Assembly (NCBI RefSeq): GCF_900142755.1
Contig: NZ_FRCA01000007.1
Span: 124,001 to 188,000 of the forward strand
Reading direction: 5' to 3'
DNA length: 64,000 nucleotides
Origin: Halomonas cupida
GTDB taxonomy: Bacteria; Pseudomonadota; Gammaproteobacteria; Pseudomonadales; Halomonadaceae
In this document: positions 53,729 to 63,418 of the stretch, piece after piece
Layout: each line of letters begins with the position of its first letter
Numbering within the stretch: position 1 is the first letter of the stretch
Translations under genes and position numbers: made by a program
Notes under the pieces: model-generated
What the model saw: the letters and a program-made list of their open reading frames with translations, nothing else
What the model was told of the DNA's origin: nothing
Databases searched by the model: none

Positions 53729-54051
53729 TGTAATCCTGAAGTTGAGTCGGGAGCGCCAATCCAGATCGCAAGAGTCATCACCGGAAGACTAGGGAGAATG
53801 CCATCTGCGACAATCTCTCGCGTGGAAACGGATTTTTTCGAATTATTTTAATGTTGAATCTGTAGCATATCGCAAAAAACTGCTCCACCAATCAGCTTCA
53901 ACGCTAGCTGGCTCGATACTCGCTACGACACTGTTTCCGCGGCCCTGTTTCTGCTTCTACGGCCCTGTCTCTGCGACGCAGTTTCTCCTGCGCGACAGCG
54001 GGCAGCTTCATGACAGTCGGCCAGGGGCTCCACGCACGACGGCTGCAATCG
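53729..54051. promoter_or_regulatory. lrp upstream region
   Basis: 323 bp with no gene. The 53815-53885 part is AT-rich with T- and A-runs, fitting the promoter and autoregulatory region of lrp. The 53920-53990 part has imperfect repeats with GGCCCTGT. Confidence 0.45.
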
Positions 54052-54894
54052 CTACACGACGTCCCCAGAACACCCCAGGCTGACACGATCATTGCCACCA
54101 AGGTCAGCGATACTGGTCACCTGATGATAGCCATGCTGCTCCAGAATGGAGCGCACCGCCTCTGCCTGACGATAGCCATGCTCGACCAGCAGCCAACCGC
54201 CCTCACGTAGATGCCTCCGCGCCTGGTCCACAATACGGCGAATGTCATTCAGCCCCTTGTCGGCCGCCACCAGCGCGCGTCTTGGCTCGAAACGCACATC
54301 ACCGAGCCGCAGGTGAGGATCTTCACCATCGATATAGGGTGGGTTGGAGACGATCAGGTCGAAGCGCTGTCCTGACAGGGCCGTAAACCAGTCGCTGACC
54401 AGGAACTGTGCATGGAGACCATGGCGCTGCGCATTGCGCGTCGCCAGTTCGACCGCTTCGGCGGCAATGTCCACTCCCGTGACTTGCCACTCGGGACGCT
54501 CACTGGCAAACGCCAGGGCGATGGCGCCGGTTCCGGTTCCCAGATCGAGAAGGTCGCCCTGAACTGATGATGCCCGGGCCAACGCGGCCTCGACCAGGGT
54601 CTCGGTGTCCGGGCGAGGAATCAGCGTGCAGGATGAGGTTGCCAGGGCCAGTCCCCAGAACTCTCTTTCCCCGGTCAGATAGGCAATCGGCTGCCCCTGG
54701 CAGCGTGCCGCCACCAGAGCCTCGAAGCGTGCCCGCTGCCAGACAGCCCAATGCCGATCGCCCCAGGTGTAGAGCCAGGCACGATCCACTCCCAGTACAT
54801 GCATGGCAAGCGCTTCGGCATCGACCCGCGGCGAGGGAGACCCGGCCTCCTGCAGGCGTGACGCCATGCGCGCCAACAGGATATCGATACGCAT
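54052..54894 (-). CDS. prmC: Release-factor glutamine methyltransferase
   Basis: The 280-residue SAM-dependent enzyme has the helical N-terminal domain, the SAM motif LLDLGTGTGAIALAFA at about 118 and the catalytic NPPY in VSNPPYIDGE at about 186. It methylates the Gln of the GGQ motif in RF1 and RF2. Its ATG overlaps the prfA stop by one base (TGATG), so translation is coupled to its substrate's gene. Confidence 0.95.
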   Translation of the reverse strand: MRIDILLARMASRLQEAGSPSPRVDAEALAMHVLGVDRAWLYTWGDRHWAVWQRARFEALVAARCQGQPIAYLTGEREFWGLALATSSCTLIPRPDTETLVEAALARASSVQGDLLDLGTGTGAIALAFASERPEWQVTGVDIAAEAVELATRNAQRHGLHAQFLVSDWFTALSGQRFDLIVSNPPYIDGEDPHLRLGDVRFEPRRALVAADKGLNDIRRIVDQARRHLREGGWLLVEHGYRQAEAVRSILEQHGYHQVTSIADLGGNDRVSLGCSGDVV

Positions 54895-55985
54895 CAGGAT
54901 TCCTGCTGTAGAGCCGCCAGTTGCTCGGCCTGAAACTCGTGGATCAGGGGTTCGATGACCTCGTCCAGGCCATCACCGGTAATCACTTCGGACAGCTTGT
55001 AGAGGGTCAGGTTGATGCGATGATCGGTAACTCGCCCCTGGGGGAAGTTGTAGGTGCGAATGCGCTCGCTGCGGTCACCCGAACCGACCAGCGAACGCCG
55101 TGCATCGGCCTGCTCCTGCTGCCGACTGGCCACCGCCGCCTGCTTGAGTCGAGCCGCCAGCAGCGACATGGCCTTGGCCCGGTTCTTGTGCTGGCTCCGT
55201 TCTTCCTGGCACTCCACCACCACGCCGGTAGGCAGGTGTGTGATGCGGATCGCTGAGTCGGTGGTGTTGACGTGCTGGCCACCGGCACCGCTGGAACGGT
55301 AGGTATCCACACGCAGGTCCGCCGGGTTGATGTCGACATCGGTCACTTCATCCGCCTCGGGCATGATCGCCACGGTGCAGGCCGAAGTATGAATGCGCCC
55401 CTGGGACTCGGTGGCCGGAACCCGCTGCACGCGATGCGCACCGGACTCGAACTTCAGGCGCGCATAGACGCCATCGCCCTTGACCCGGGAAATCACTTCC
55501 TTGTAGCCGCCCTGTTCGCCGTGACTGGCGCTGACGATCTCGACCTTCCAGCCATGGTTCTCGGCATACCGGGAGTACATGCGAAACAGGTCACCGGCGA
55601 ACAGGGCCGCCTCATCGCCACCAGTGCCGGCTCGTACCTCGAGGAACACACTGCGGCCATCATCGGGGTCCTTCGGCACCAGCAGGCGTTTGAGCTCGAC
55701 TTCCAGCTCCTCCAGCCTGGCCATGCCTTCATCGCGCTCCATCTGCGCCAGCTCACGCATCTCGGCATCAGAGTCGTCAGCCATCTGTTCGGCAGTCGCG
55801 ACATCTTCTTCAACGCTCCGATAATCGCGCCAGGTCTCGACCAGTGACTCGAGCTCGGAATATTCACGGGAGTAGTCACGGAAACGTGATTGGTCGGAGA
55901 TGACATCGGGTTCCGACAGCAGCGCGGAGAGTTCCTCGAAGCGTTCGACAAAGGTATCGAGACGCTGACGCAGAGAGGCTTTCAT
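54894..55985 (-). CDS. prfA: Peptide chain release factor 1
   Basis: The 363-residue RF1 has the GGQ motif in [15 protein letters not shown] at about 230-244 and the anticodon-like PAT-type region in [14 protein letters not shown]. It terminates translation at UAA and UAG. The ATG at 55985, with AAGGAA six bases before it, gives the normal length; the frame extends 19 codons upstream without conserved residues. It forms the hemA-prfA-prmC operon. Confidence 0.96.
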   Translation of the reverse strand: MKASLRQRLDTFVERFEELSALLSEPDVISDQSRFRDYSREYSELESLVETWRDYRSVEEDVATAEQMADDSDAEMRELAQMERDEGMARLEELEVELKRLLVPKDPDDGRSVFLEVRAGTGGDEAALFAGDLFRMYSRYAENHGWKVEIVSASHGEQGGYKEVISRVKGDGVYARLKFESGAHRVQRVPATESQGRIHTSACTVAIMPEADEVTDVDINPADLRVDTYRSSGAGGQHVNTTDSAIRITHLPTGVVVECQEERSQHKNRAKAMSLLAARLKQAAVASRQQEQADARRSLVGSGDRSERIRTYNFPQGRVTDHRINLTLYKLSEVITGDGLDEVIEPLIHEFQAEQLAALQQES

Positions 55986-56087
55986 CGGCAATTCCTTGAA
56001 ATCATGTAGGGCAAGAGGTTCGGCGCGACTATCCCCGGACACCGCAGGTCAAGGGTGGCTTCTGATGGCTGAGGCAGATGAAGAAAG

Positions 56088-57353
56088 CTAGTGGCCTCGC
56101 TCGCCATCACCCAGCAGCAGCTCCGAGGCCGCTTCGAGCAGCTCCTGCCGCTCGTCGGCAGCGGCTCCACGCAGTGCCAATGTCGGCTGATGCAGCAGGC
56201 GATTGGTCAACTGGTGCGCCAGGCGGCGCACGACCTGCTCGGCATCCTCTCCGCGCGCAAGACGATCCAGCGCCTGCTGCTGCGCTTCGTCCCGCAGGCG
56301 TTCACCGTGGGAGCGCACGTCACGAATGACTTCGCCGGCGCTGCGGATGCGGCGCTCATGATGCCAATGGTTGACACCATGCTCGATCAGCGCCTCCGCC
56401 TGATCCGCCGCCACCTGGCGGTGACGACGATTCTCCTCGATAACCTCCTGCAGATCATCGACGGTATAAAGGAAGATATCGCTGAGATCGCCGACCTCCG
56501 GTTCGATATCGCGCGGAACGGCGATATCGACCATGAATACCGGGCGATGGCGGCGGCGCTTCAGAGCCCGCTCGACCATCCCCTTGCCGAGAATCGGCAG
56601 CGGCGCGGCGGTTGAGGAAATGACAATGTCGGCACCTTCGAGCGCCTCGGGAATCTCGTCGAGACTGATCGCCTGCCCTCCCAGCTCTCCGGCCAGTTGA
56701 CTCGCTCGTTCCCGGGTACGATTGGCCACAGTCAGCTTGCGCACCCCGGCTTCGTGTAGATGGCGTGCCACCAGCTCAATGGTCTCGCCGGCACCGATCA
56801 GCAGTGCCGAAGCAGTGGATAGATCATCGAAGATACGGCTCGCCAGACTGACCGCTGCATAGGCCACGGATACCGGGTTCTCACCGATCCCCGTCTCGGT
56901 ACGTACCTGCTTGGCCACGGCGAAGGTATGCTGGAAGAGACGTTCAAGCTCACCGCCCAAACCCTTGGCTTCTCGCGCGGCCTGATAGGCATCCTTGAGT
57001 TGTCCGAGAATCTGCGGCTCACCGAGCACCATGGAGTCCAGCCCCACGGCAACACGCATCAGATGCCGCGCCGCTTCACCATCGACATAGTGATAGGCAC
57101 AACGGGTCAGCTCTTCCACGGGAAGGGCGTGAAAGTGACTCAGCCACCCCAGCACCTCCTGCTCACCGCGTTCATCAGTGATGCAGTACAGCTCGGTGCG
57201 ATTGCAGGTCGACAACACCGCTGCTTCCCGGACCTGCGGCAACGCACGCAGCTCCGTCAGCGCTGCTGCCAGCTGCGACGGTCCGAAAGCCACTTTTTCA
57301 CGCACTTCGATGGCGGCGGTGCGATGGTTGATGCCAAGGGCGAGCAGGGTCAT
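56088..57353 (-). CDS. hemA: Glutamyl-tRNA reductase
   Basis: The 421-residue enzyme has TLLALGINHRTAAIEVREKVAF at the start and the catalytic cysteine in LSTCNRTELY at about 50. It then has the NADPH-binding ALLIGAGETIELVARHL and the C-terminal dimerisation domain. It makes glutamate-1-semialdehyde, the first committed step of heme synthesis. The ATG at 57353 gives the family length; a longer frame from 57440 adds 29 unconserved residues. It faces the TPR-lipoprotein/lolB unit. Confidence 0.95.
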   Translation of the reverse strand: MTLLALGINHRTAAIEVREKVAFGPSQLAAALTELRALPQVREAAVLSTCNRTELYCITDERGEQEVLGWLSHFHALPVEELTRCAYHYVDGEAARHLMRVAVGLDSMVLGEPQILGQLKDAYQAAREAKGLGGELERLFQHTFAVAKQVRTETGIGENPVSVAYAAVSLASRIFDDLSTASALLIGAGETIELVARHLHEAGVRKLTVANRTRERASQLAGELGGQAISLDEIPEALEGADIVISSTAAPLPILGKGMVERALKRRRHRPVFMVDIAVPRDIEPEVGDLSDIFLYTVDDLQEVIEENRRHRQVAADQAEALIEHGVNHWHHERRIRSAGEVIRDVRSHGERLRDEAQQQALDRLARGEDAEQVVRRLAHQLTNRLLHQPTLALRGAAADERQELLEAASELLLGDGERGH

Positions 57354-57695
57354 GCGTTCGACGTCTTCACCAGATAATGTCCGGGCGGCATTCGTCCTGA
57401 TAGCCAGTAACCAAAGGTCACGAACAACCGGACGATTCACGACAAGAGTTCACTACCGCCCCGTCGGTGAATCACCAGCTGATTGATTCACCATCAGGGA
57501 CAAGGTGTCGTATATGGCCGCACCGCAAGGCCGCACATTCTAGCATAGCGACACTGGTTCCGACTCCCCCTTCCGAGTCGCGCCTTCTTCGCCACATTCC
57601 TCGCCCCTCACCTCCTCTTCTTCTACAGAGATGTGCTTTGCCAAGCCTCGCCAAGCCGTTATCCTGAAGATTCCTACAGATATGGTGATTCGGGT
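57354..57695. promoter_or_regulatory. Divergent hemA / TPR lipoprotein control region
   Basis: 342 bp without a gene. It contains the perfect inverted repeat GGTGAATCA (57466-57474) and TGATTCACC (57484-57492) with a nine-base spacer, which could be an operator or an RNA hairpin in the hemA leader. No other clear signal. Confidence 0.4.
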
Positions 57696-59480
57696 ATGCC
57701 CAGCGATGTGCGCAATCGACAGATGACGAGACCGCTGATCTGCAAGCCTCTGGTCACACACACCCTCCCGGCGCTGGTGCTCTCGGTGCTGCTGGGAGGT
57801 TGCCAGGGTTTCGGTATCGCGCCATCCAGCGCCGAAACCCGAGACCCCATGATCAATGCGCCGCCGATCACCCGCGGTCTGGACGCAGGAGGACTGTCCA
57901 CTCTGCTCATTGCCGAGATGGCGGGCCTGCGTGGCGATTATCGCCGGGCCAGCGAGGGCTATCTCAAGGCCGCGCAACGCTACCAATCACCTGCTCTTAT
58001 CGAGCGGGCTACACTGGCCGCCCGCTTCGCCGACGACCCGCTGCTGGTCGAGGAAGCCGCACGCCGCTGGCAATCCATATCTCCTGAAGCTCAGCCCGCG
58101 GCCGAGATTCTGAGCACCCTCGCCAGCAGCCGCGGCGACTGGCAGGAAGCACTGCGCCAATCGCTGATCGTCAGCGAGAATCGCGATGACAGCGATATCA
58201 CCCGTTTCGTCGATACCGCGCTATCCGCCGGTGCCCGTCCGGAGCGACTGGCCGAGCCATTACGCGACGAATTGTCACAGCCACGACTCAGCGCCCACTT
58301 TCGTGCCGACCTGACGCTGGCACTGGCCCTGACCGACGCCGCCCTTGGTGATCTGAATCAGGCACGGACACGACTGGATTCACTCGGCAACACCGCCAGC
58401 CAGATGCCACCGTACTGGCTGGTCGCCTCGCGCATCGCGCTGGACCGCGAGCGACCCAGTGAGGCGCGACGAGCCGCCCAACGTGGTCTGGCCCTGTCGC
58501 CGGAAGATCCTCGTTTCCTGCTACTGATGACCCGCGCCGACATTCTGCTCGGCAACCTCACCTCGGCACGCAGCAACGCCGATGCGCTGATCGAGTTACG
58601 CCGTGATGTGCCCCTGTTGAAAGTCGGGCTGGCTCAACTGTTTCTCGAGGAAGGCTACCCTGACGAAGCGTCCCGCCTGCTCACACCAGTGGTCGGCGAG
58701 CCCAACACGCCTTCGCCGGTGTACCTGATGCTCGGCGACATTGCCGCGGATCAGGGGGATGTCGAGAATGCCCTCCTTTATTACCGGCAGGTTCCGGAAG
58801 GACCGGACTTCCTCCTGTCACGACACAATGCCGCCCAGGCGTTGATCGACGCAGGGCGCCTGATTGACGCCCGCGACTTCCTGCGGTCCGAGCGACTGCA
58901 CTCCAGTGAGTCCTACAGCGAACTGGTGATCATCGAAAGTGAGCTGCTCGATAGCCAGGGCCAGCAGGCCGAAGCCGATGAACTGCTGCGCCGAGAACTG
59001 GAGCGCGTTCCGGATGATGGCGAACTGCGTTATTTCCGTGCCATGCGAGCCTGGGGGAATGGCGATGCCGACACCTCGGAGAGCGACCTTCGCACCCTGA
59101 TTCAGCATCAGCCGGACAATGCCACTGCACTCAACGCCCTCGGCTACACTCTGGCCGACCAGGGCGATCCCGAGGATCTGGATGAGGCCGAACGCCTGAT
59201 CAAGCGCGCTCATGAACTTCAGCCCAACAACCCTGCCATTCACGACAGTCTCGGCTGGGTAGCCTATCAGCGCGGAGACCTGGACACCGCGCTACGCTGG
59301 ATAGAACAGGCCTGGGCACAGATTCCCGACCAGGAAGTCGGTGCCCATCTCATCGAAGTGCTGTGGGACCTTGGTCAACAGCAGCGCGCACGCGACCTGC
59401 TGCAGCAGGCGCAACGACAGTTCTCCGAACACCCGCTGATCGATGAGCTGATTCAACGCAGGCCGGAGATTGCTCGTTGA
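57696..59480 (+). CDS. TPR lipoprotein upstream of lolB
   Basis: The 594-residue protein has a lipoprotein signal ending LSVLLGGC. A long array of tetratricopeptide helices fills most of the chain, clearest near the C-terminus (ATALNALGYTLADQG, NNPAIHDSLGWVAYQRGDLDTALRW). It is probably attached to the outer membrane and acts as a scaffold. Pseudomonas and relatives carry the same gene before lolB with no assigned role. The start is uncertain between 57696 and 57723; neither has a strong ribosome site. Confidence 0.88.
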   Translation: MPSDVRNRQMTRPLICKPLVTHTLPALVLSVLLGGCQGFGIAPSSAETRDPMINAPPITRGLDAGGLSTLLIAEMAGLRGDYRRASEGYLKAAQRYQSPALIERATLAARFADDPLLVEEAARRWQSISPEAQPAAEILSTLASSRGDWQEALRQSLIVSENRDDSDITRFVDTALSAGARPERLAEPLRDELSQPRLSAHFRADLTLALALTDAALGDLNQARTRLDSLGNTASQMPPYWLVASRIALDRERPSEARRAAQRGLALSPEDPRFLLLMTRADILLGNLTSARSNADALIELRRDVPLLKVGLAQLFLEEGYPDEASRLLTPVVGEPNTPSPVYLMLGDIAADQGDVENALLYYRQVPEGPDFLLSRHNAAQALIDAGRLIDARDFLRSERLHSSESYSELVIIESELLDSQGQQAEADELLRRELERVPDDGELRYFRAMRAWGNGDADTSESDLRTLIQHQPDNATALNALGYTLADQGDPEDLDEAERLIKRAHELQPNNPAIHDSLGWVAYQRGDLDTALRWIEQAWAQIPDQEVGAHLIEVLWDLGQQQRARDLLQQAQRQFSEHPLIDELIQRRPEIAR

Positions 59481-59540
59481 GCGCCCGACTCACCGAGGAT
59501 CAACTCATGACCACTTTTCCCTACACGTAAGGATAGCGTG

Positions 59541-60158
59541 ATGACTTCTTCTCTCAGATTGTCCCTCGGAGCCCTCTGTCTGGCCACCCTGGCTGGCTGT
59601 GCCACCCCGGGTAGCACAACGTCGCAACAGAGCACCGAGCGTAGCGATGGTCAATGGCAGCAGCAGCTTGATGAGGTCAAGGGGTTCACTTCCTGGAACC
59701 TGATCGGCAAGGTCGGCCTGCGCACCCCGCAGGACTCGACCAGCGCCAACCTCGACTGGCGTCAGACGCCCTGGCAATACCGTCTGCTGGTCACCGGCCC
59801 GATCGGCGCTGGCCGCAGCACCCTGGAAGGCCGCGATGGCCGAGTCTCGCTAACCAATAGCGAAGGTCGTTTCGAAGCCGACAGCCCCGAAGAACTGATG
59901 GAACAGCAACTCGGCTGGTCACTGCCGGTTTCCAACCTCACCGACTGGGTGCGCGGCCTGCCCGCTGAGGGGCAGCCTCACGAATCCACCGAAGATAGTC
60001 TCGGCTTTCCCGACACTCTGTCCCAGGACGGCTGGGAAATCGACTATCGTAGCTGGCACAACGTTGACGGTGTCTGGCTCCCCAGCCGCCTGGTCATGAC
60101 CTACGACGACCTGCGTGCCACCCTGGTGGTCAATCAGTGGGAAGCCCTGGAAGAATGA
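59541..60158 (+). CDS. lolB: Outer-membrane lipoprotein receptor LolB
   Basis: The 205-residue lipoprotein has a signal ending LATLAGC and the LolB-like blocks WNLIGKVGLRTPQDSTSANLDWRQ and a conserved WEIDYRSW. LolB accepts lipoproteins from LolA and inserts them into the outer membrane. The ATG at 59541, after AAGGAT, is chosen over the preceding GTG. A strong hairpin follows immediately after its stop. Confidence 0.92.
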   Translation: MTSSLRLSLGALCLATLAGCATPGSTTSQQSTERSDGQWQQQLDEVKGFTSWNLIGKVGLRTPQDSTSANLDWRQTPWQYRLLVTGPIGAGRSTLEGRDGRVSLTNSEGRFEADSPEELMEQQLGWSLPVSNLTDWVRGLPAEGQPHESTEDSLGFPDTLSQDGWEIDYRSWHNVDGVWLPSRLVMTYDDLRATLVVNQWEALEE

Positions 60159-60164
60159 GCCTGG

Positions 60165-60197
60165 TGTCATGCCGCCCGGGCCTAGGGCGGCATGACA
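60165..60197 (+). terminator. 13-bp hairpin after lolB
   Basis: TGTCATGCCGCCC (60165-60177) and GGGCGGCATGACA (60185-60197) are perfectly complementary around a seven-base loop. No T-tract follows, so it may be a weak terminator or an RNA-stability element between lolB and ispE. Confidence 0.65.
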
Positions 60198-60243
60198 GCG
60201 TACCCATGTGTTCCAAGACAGTTTGCCGAGACAGCATCGAATC

Positions 60244-61230
60244 ATGCCCCCTGCCCCACCCGCCGATAACGACACATCCATTCCTGGCCATGCTGCCAGT
60301 ACCTCGACTCTCGATACCTATAAAAGAGGTGGCGAAATAAAAGGTACCAGGAGAAAGGCTACCCCGAACGAGGGTCGCGAACTGAACCTACCGGCCCCTG
60401 CCAAGCTCAACCGGATGCTGCATATTGTTGGCCGCCGTGCCGACGGCTATCACGAGCTGCAGACACTGTTCCAGTTCGTCGATCACGGGGACAGCCTGCA
60501 ACTGAGGCCAAGAGATGACGGCCGCATTCTACTTGACGGTGACCTGGACGGAGTCAGCAGCGAGGACAACCTTATTGTTCGTGCCGCTCGACTGTTGCAG
60601 GCGCATACTGGCACCTCACAGGGAGCCAGCATTGCGCTCACCAAGCGTCTGCCGATGGGCGGAGGCCTGGGCGGCGGCAGCAGCGATGCCGCTACGACCC
60701 TGGTGGGCCTGAATGCACTCTGGTCGCTGAACCTGAGTGAAGACCATCTGGCTGAGCTTGGTCTGCGTCTGGGCGCCGACGTCCCGGTGTTCGTGCGCGG
60801 CCGTGCAGCCTGGGCAGAAGGCATCGGCGAAAGGCTGACACCAGTCGAGCTGGATACGCCCTGGTTCGTCGTTGTCCACCCGGGAATCAGTGTCTCCACG
60901 CCAGCGGTATTCCGGGCTCCAGAATTGACACGGGACACCCCCCCGATTACCATGGCGCGCGCAATCGAGGGAGGAGCGTCGAGTTGGCGCAATGACTGTG
61001 AACCCACTGTCAGGCAGCTTTATCCTGACGTGGCGCAGGCACTTGATTGGTTGAATGCCCGGGCACCGTCCATGCTGACGGGGACCGGCGCTTGTGTTTT
61101 TGCTCGCCTGGCGAGCAGGGCTCAAGCGCTGCATCTGCAGGCAGAGCTCGAGCAGGAACATCCCGCATGGCATGTCTTCTGTGCTCGAGGTCTCAACCGC
61201 TCCCCTCTGTTGGACGACCTGCATATCTGA
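60244..61230 (+). CDS. ispE: 4-diphosphocytidyl-2-C-methyl-D-erythritol kinase
   Basis: The kinase of the MEP isoprenoid pathway. GHMP-kinase motifs are clear: LPAPAKLNRMLHIVGRRADGYHEL near the N-terminus and the ATP-binding PMGGGLGGGSSDAATTL. The start is unresolved: the ATG at 60244 adds about 45 residues before the usual LPAPAKLN start, and an AGGAGA sequence at about 60348 precedes no standard start codon. A real extension, a non-standard start or a sequence error are all possible. Confidence 0.9.
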   Translation: MPPAPPADNDTSIPGHAASTSTLDTYKRGGEIKGTRRKATPNEGRELNLPAPAKLNRMLHIVGRRADGYHELQTLFQFVDHGDSLQLRPRDDGRILLDGDLDGVSSEDNLIVRAARLLQAHTGTSQGASIALTKRLPMGGGLGGGSSDAATTLVGLNALWSLNLSEDHLAELGLRLGADVPVFVRGRAAWAEGIGERLTPVELDTPWFVVVHPGISVSTPAVFRAPELTRDTPPITMARAIEGGASSWRNDCEPTVRQLYPDVAQALDWLNARAPSMLTGTGACVFARLASRAQALHLQAELEQEHPAWHVFCARGLNRSPLLDDLHI

Positions 61231-61244
61231 CGTGCAGACGTTGC

Positions 61245-61319
61245 TGGGGTATAGCCAAGCGGTAAGGCAGCGGTTTTTGGTATCGCCATGCGGAGGTTCG
61301 AATCCTCCTACCCCAGCCA
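61245..61319 (+). tRNA. tRNA-Gln (TTG anticodon), CCA encoded
   Basis: The 75-nt cloverleaf has an acceptor stem TGGGGTA / TACCCCA, an anticodon stem GCGGT / ATCGC around the loop TTTTGGT with anticodon TTG, a T-stem GGAGG / CCTCC with TTCGAAT loop, and encoded GCCA. It lies between ispE and prs, as in related genomes. Confidence 0.96.
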
Positions 61320-61397
61320 GCTTTCCTGTGAATCATGGACACAACACCATGGTTCATCATGAAAAATGAAGACCCAACACAGCAAAGGTGGCTGCGC

Positions 61398-62339
61398 GTG
61401 TCAAAATTGATGGTTTTCGCCGGGAATGCCAACCCCGAACTCGCCCGTAAGGTCGCCGAGAGCTTGGATAGCCGACTGGGTAATGCCACAGTAGGCCAGT
61501 TCAGCGACGGAGAAGTCGCGGTCGAGATCAATGAGAACGTGCGCGGCAAGGACGTCTTCATCCTTCAGTCCACCTGTGCACCGACCAATGACAACCTGAT
61601 GGAACTGATCCTGATGGTTGATGCCCTGCGTCGGGCCTCGGCAACACGTATCACGGCGGTAGTACCCTACTTCGGTTATGCTCGTCAGGATCGCCGCGTA
61701 CGTTCGGCTCGTGTGCCGATCTCAGCCAAGATCGTCGCCGACATGATGGTCAAGGCCGGTGTTGATCGGGTCATGACCATGGATCTGCATGCTGACCAGA
61801 TCCAGGGCTTCTTCGACGTGCCGGTGGACAACGTCTACGGTTCGCCGATCCTGCTCGACGATATCGAGCGCCAGAATTATGACGATCTGGTGGTAGTGTC
61901 CCCTGACGTTGGCGGCGTAGTGCGTGCCCGCGCCATCGCCAAGCAGCTCAACGCCGACCTCGCCATCATCGACAAGCGTCGTCCCCAGGCCAATCAGGCC
62001 CAGGTGATGCACATCATCGGTGAGATCCAGGATCGCACCTGTGTGGTCGTCGACGACATGATTGATACCGCAGGCACCCTGTGCAAGGCGGGTGAAGCAC
62101 TCAAGGAACACGGTGCCCGTCGCGTGGTGGCCTACGCTACCCATCCGATCCTGTCTGGTCCGGCGGTGGACAATATTTCCGCCTCGGTACTCGACGAGGT
62201 CGTGGTGACCGACACCATTCCGCTGTCCGACACAGCGCGCCGCAGCGGTCGTATCCGCCAGCTGAGCGTGGCCGGCCTGATCGCCGAAGCCATTCGTCGT
62301 GTCAGCAATGAAGAATCCGTCAGCGCGATGTTCCACTAG
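61398..62339 (+). CDS. prs: Ribose-phosphate pyrophosphokinase
   Basis: The 313-residue enzyme makes PRPP from ribose-5-phosphate and ATP. Visible are the start [20 protein letters not shown], the catalytic flexible-loop region YFGYARQDR and the PRPP-binding [16 protein letters not shown] at about 210. I start at the GTG at 61398, which has AAAGGTGG about eight bases upstream and gives the standard N-terminus; the ATG at 61335 would add 21 residues. Confidence 0.95.
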   Translation: MSKLMVFAGNANPELARKVAESLDSRLGNATVGQFSDGEVAVEINENVRGKDVFILQSTCAPTNDNLMELILMVDALRRASATRITAVVPYFGYARQDRRVRSARVPISAKIVADMMVKAGVDRVMTMDLHADQIQGFFDVPVDNVYGSPILLDDIERQNYDDLVVVSPDVGGVVRARAIAKQLNADLAIIDKRRPQANQAQVMHIIGEIQDRTCVVVDDMIDTAGTLCKAGEALKEHGARRVVAYATHPILSGPAVDNISASVLDEVVVTDTIPLSDTARRSGRIRQLSVAGLIAEAIRRVSNEESVSAMFH

Positions 62340-62349
62340 ATTCTGGAAC

Positions 62350-62394
62350 TCTGTTGTTTTCAATACTGTTGTTCTCAACAGCGTTGTTTTCAAC
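62350..62394 (+). repeat. Three tandem copies of a 15-bp repeat after prs
   Basis: TCTGTTGTTTTCAAT, ACTGTTGTTCTCAAC and AGCGTTGTTTTCAAC follow each other directly, beginning ten bases after the prs stop. Confidence 0.7.
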
Positions 62395-62421
62395 ATCAGA
62401 GGCTTTCAGTATCCGGAACAA

Positions 62422-62457
62422 CGCGTCGGAGGAAACGCCTGACGTTTCCGCAACGCG
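62422..62457 (+). promoter_or_regulatory. Hairpin in the rplY leader
   Basis: GGAAACG (62431-62437) pairs with CGTTTCC (62443-62449), and the outer CGCGT (62422-62426) can pair with ACGCG (62453-62457). It lies about 90 bases before rplY and could be a transcript leader or a weak terminator of prs. Confidence 0.4.
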
Positions 62458-62545
62458 CTCCGATCATCAAGCGGAGCAAATGGAACCATCGTCGTCTGGT
62501 CGCGGGCTGCGATGGCTTCCTTACTTTTGATCAAGAGGCAATTCC

Positions 62546-63232
62546 ATGTCCGAATACACACTTACAGCCAGCGTTCGCAACGACCTGGGGAAAGGTGCGA
62601 GCCGCCGCCTGCGTCGTGCGAACCAGCAGGTGCCTGCCATCATCTATGGTGGTGAACAGGCTCCGCAGCCGATCGCCGTCGACAAGACTTCCTTCTACAA
62701 GGCGCTGGAAGACGAAGCTTTCTTCTCCTCCGTCATCACTCTGAAGGTTGAAGGCAAGCCGCTTCAGGTTGTCGTGCGTGATCTGCAGCGTCACCCGTAC
62801 AAGCCGCTGGTCACCCATGCCGACTTCCTGCGCATCGATGCCACTCACGAGATCACCATGCGTGTTCCGCTGCATGTGGTTGGCCAGGACGAGTCCAAGG
62901 CGATCAAGGAGCAGGACGGTGAAGTCCACCAGCTGGCGACTGAAGTCGAAGTCAGCTGCCTGCCGAAGGACCTGCCTGACTACCTCGAGGCCAGCATCGC
63001 TGATCTCGAACTGGGCGGCACCCTGCACCTGTCCGACCTGACTGTTCCGGCTGGCGTCACCATCGTTGAGCTGACTCATGGTGAAGACCATGACCAGGCC
63101 ATCGTCAACGTGACCAAGGCCAAGGTCCAGAAGACCGAGGAAGAAGAAGCGGAAGAAGCCGCTGCTTCTGCCGAGGCTGCTGCCGGCGAAGAAGCCAAGG
63201 GCGACGACGAAGAAGAAGGCAACAAGGAGTAA
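62546..63232 (+). CDS. rplY: Ribosomal protein bL25, long (Ctc) form
   Basis: The 228-residue protein has the L25 5S-rRNA-binding domain in the first about 95 residues ([27 protein letters not shown]) followed by the TL5/Ctc C-terminal domain. A tail of mostly Glu and Ala (about residues 200-228) ends it. It binds 5S rRNA in the large subunit. It is followed by a clear terminator. Confidence 0.94.
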   Translation: MSEYTLTASVRNDLGKGASRRLRRANQQVPAIIYGGEQAPQPIAVDKTSFYKALEDEAFFSSVITLKVEGKPLQVVVRDLQRHPYKPLVTHADFLRIDATHEITMRVPLHVVGQDESKAIKEQDGEVHQLATEVEVSCLPKDLPDYLEASIADLELGGTLHLSDLTVPAGVTIVELTHGEDHDQAIVNVTKAKVQKTEEEEAEEAAASAEAAAGEEAKGDDEEEGNKE

Positions 63233-63249
63233 TCCTTGTCGACTTCTCG

Positions 63250-63277
63250 GGGGCCACTACGGTGGCCCCTTTCGTTT
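63250..63277 (+). terminator. Rho-independent terminator after rplY
   Basis: GGGGCCAC pairs with GTGGCCCC around a TACG loop and is followed by TTTCGTTT. Confidence 0.85.
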
Positions 63278-63418
63278 GGCGACAGCCTCTACCGCTCGAA
63301 CGCAGACTCTCGTTGATACGCCAGTTCTTTGTTCAGTGCGCTCAGTTCAATGACCTGGGATGCTGAGCAAAGCACTCGCTGACTCCAGCAACGGCTGGAT
63401 GTGGCACGGAGACATGAT

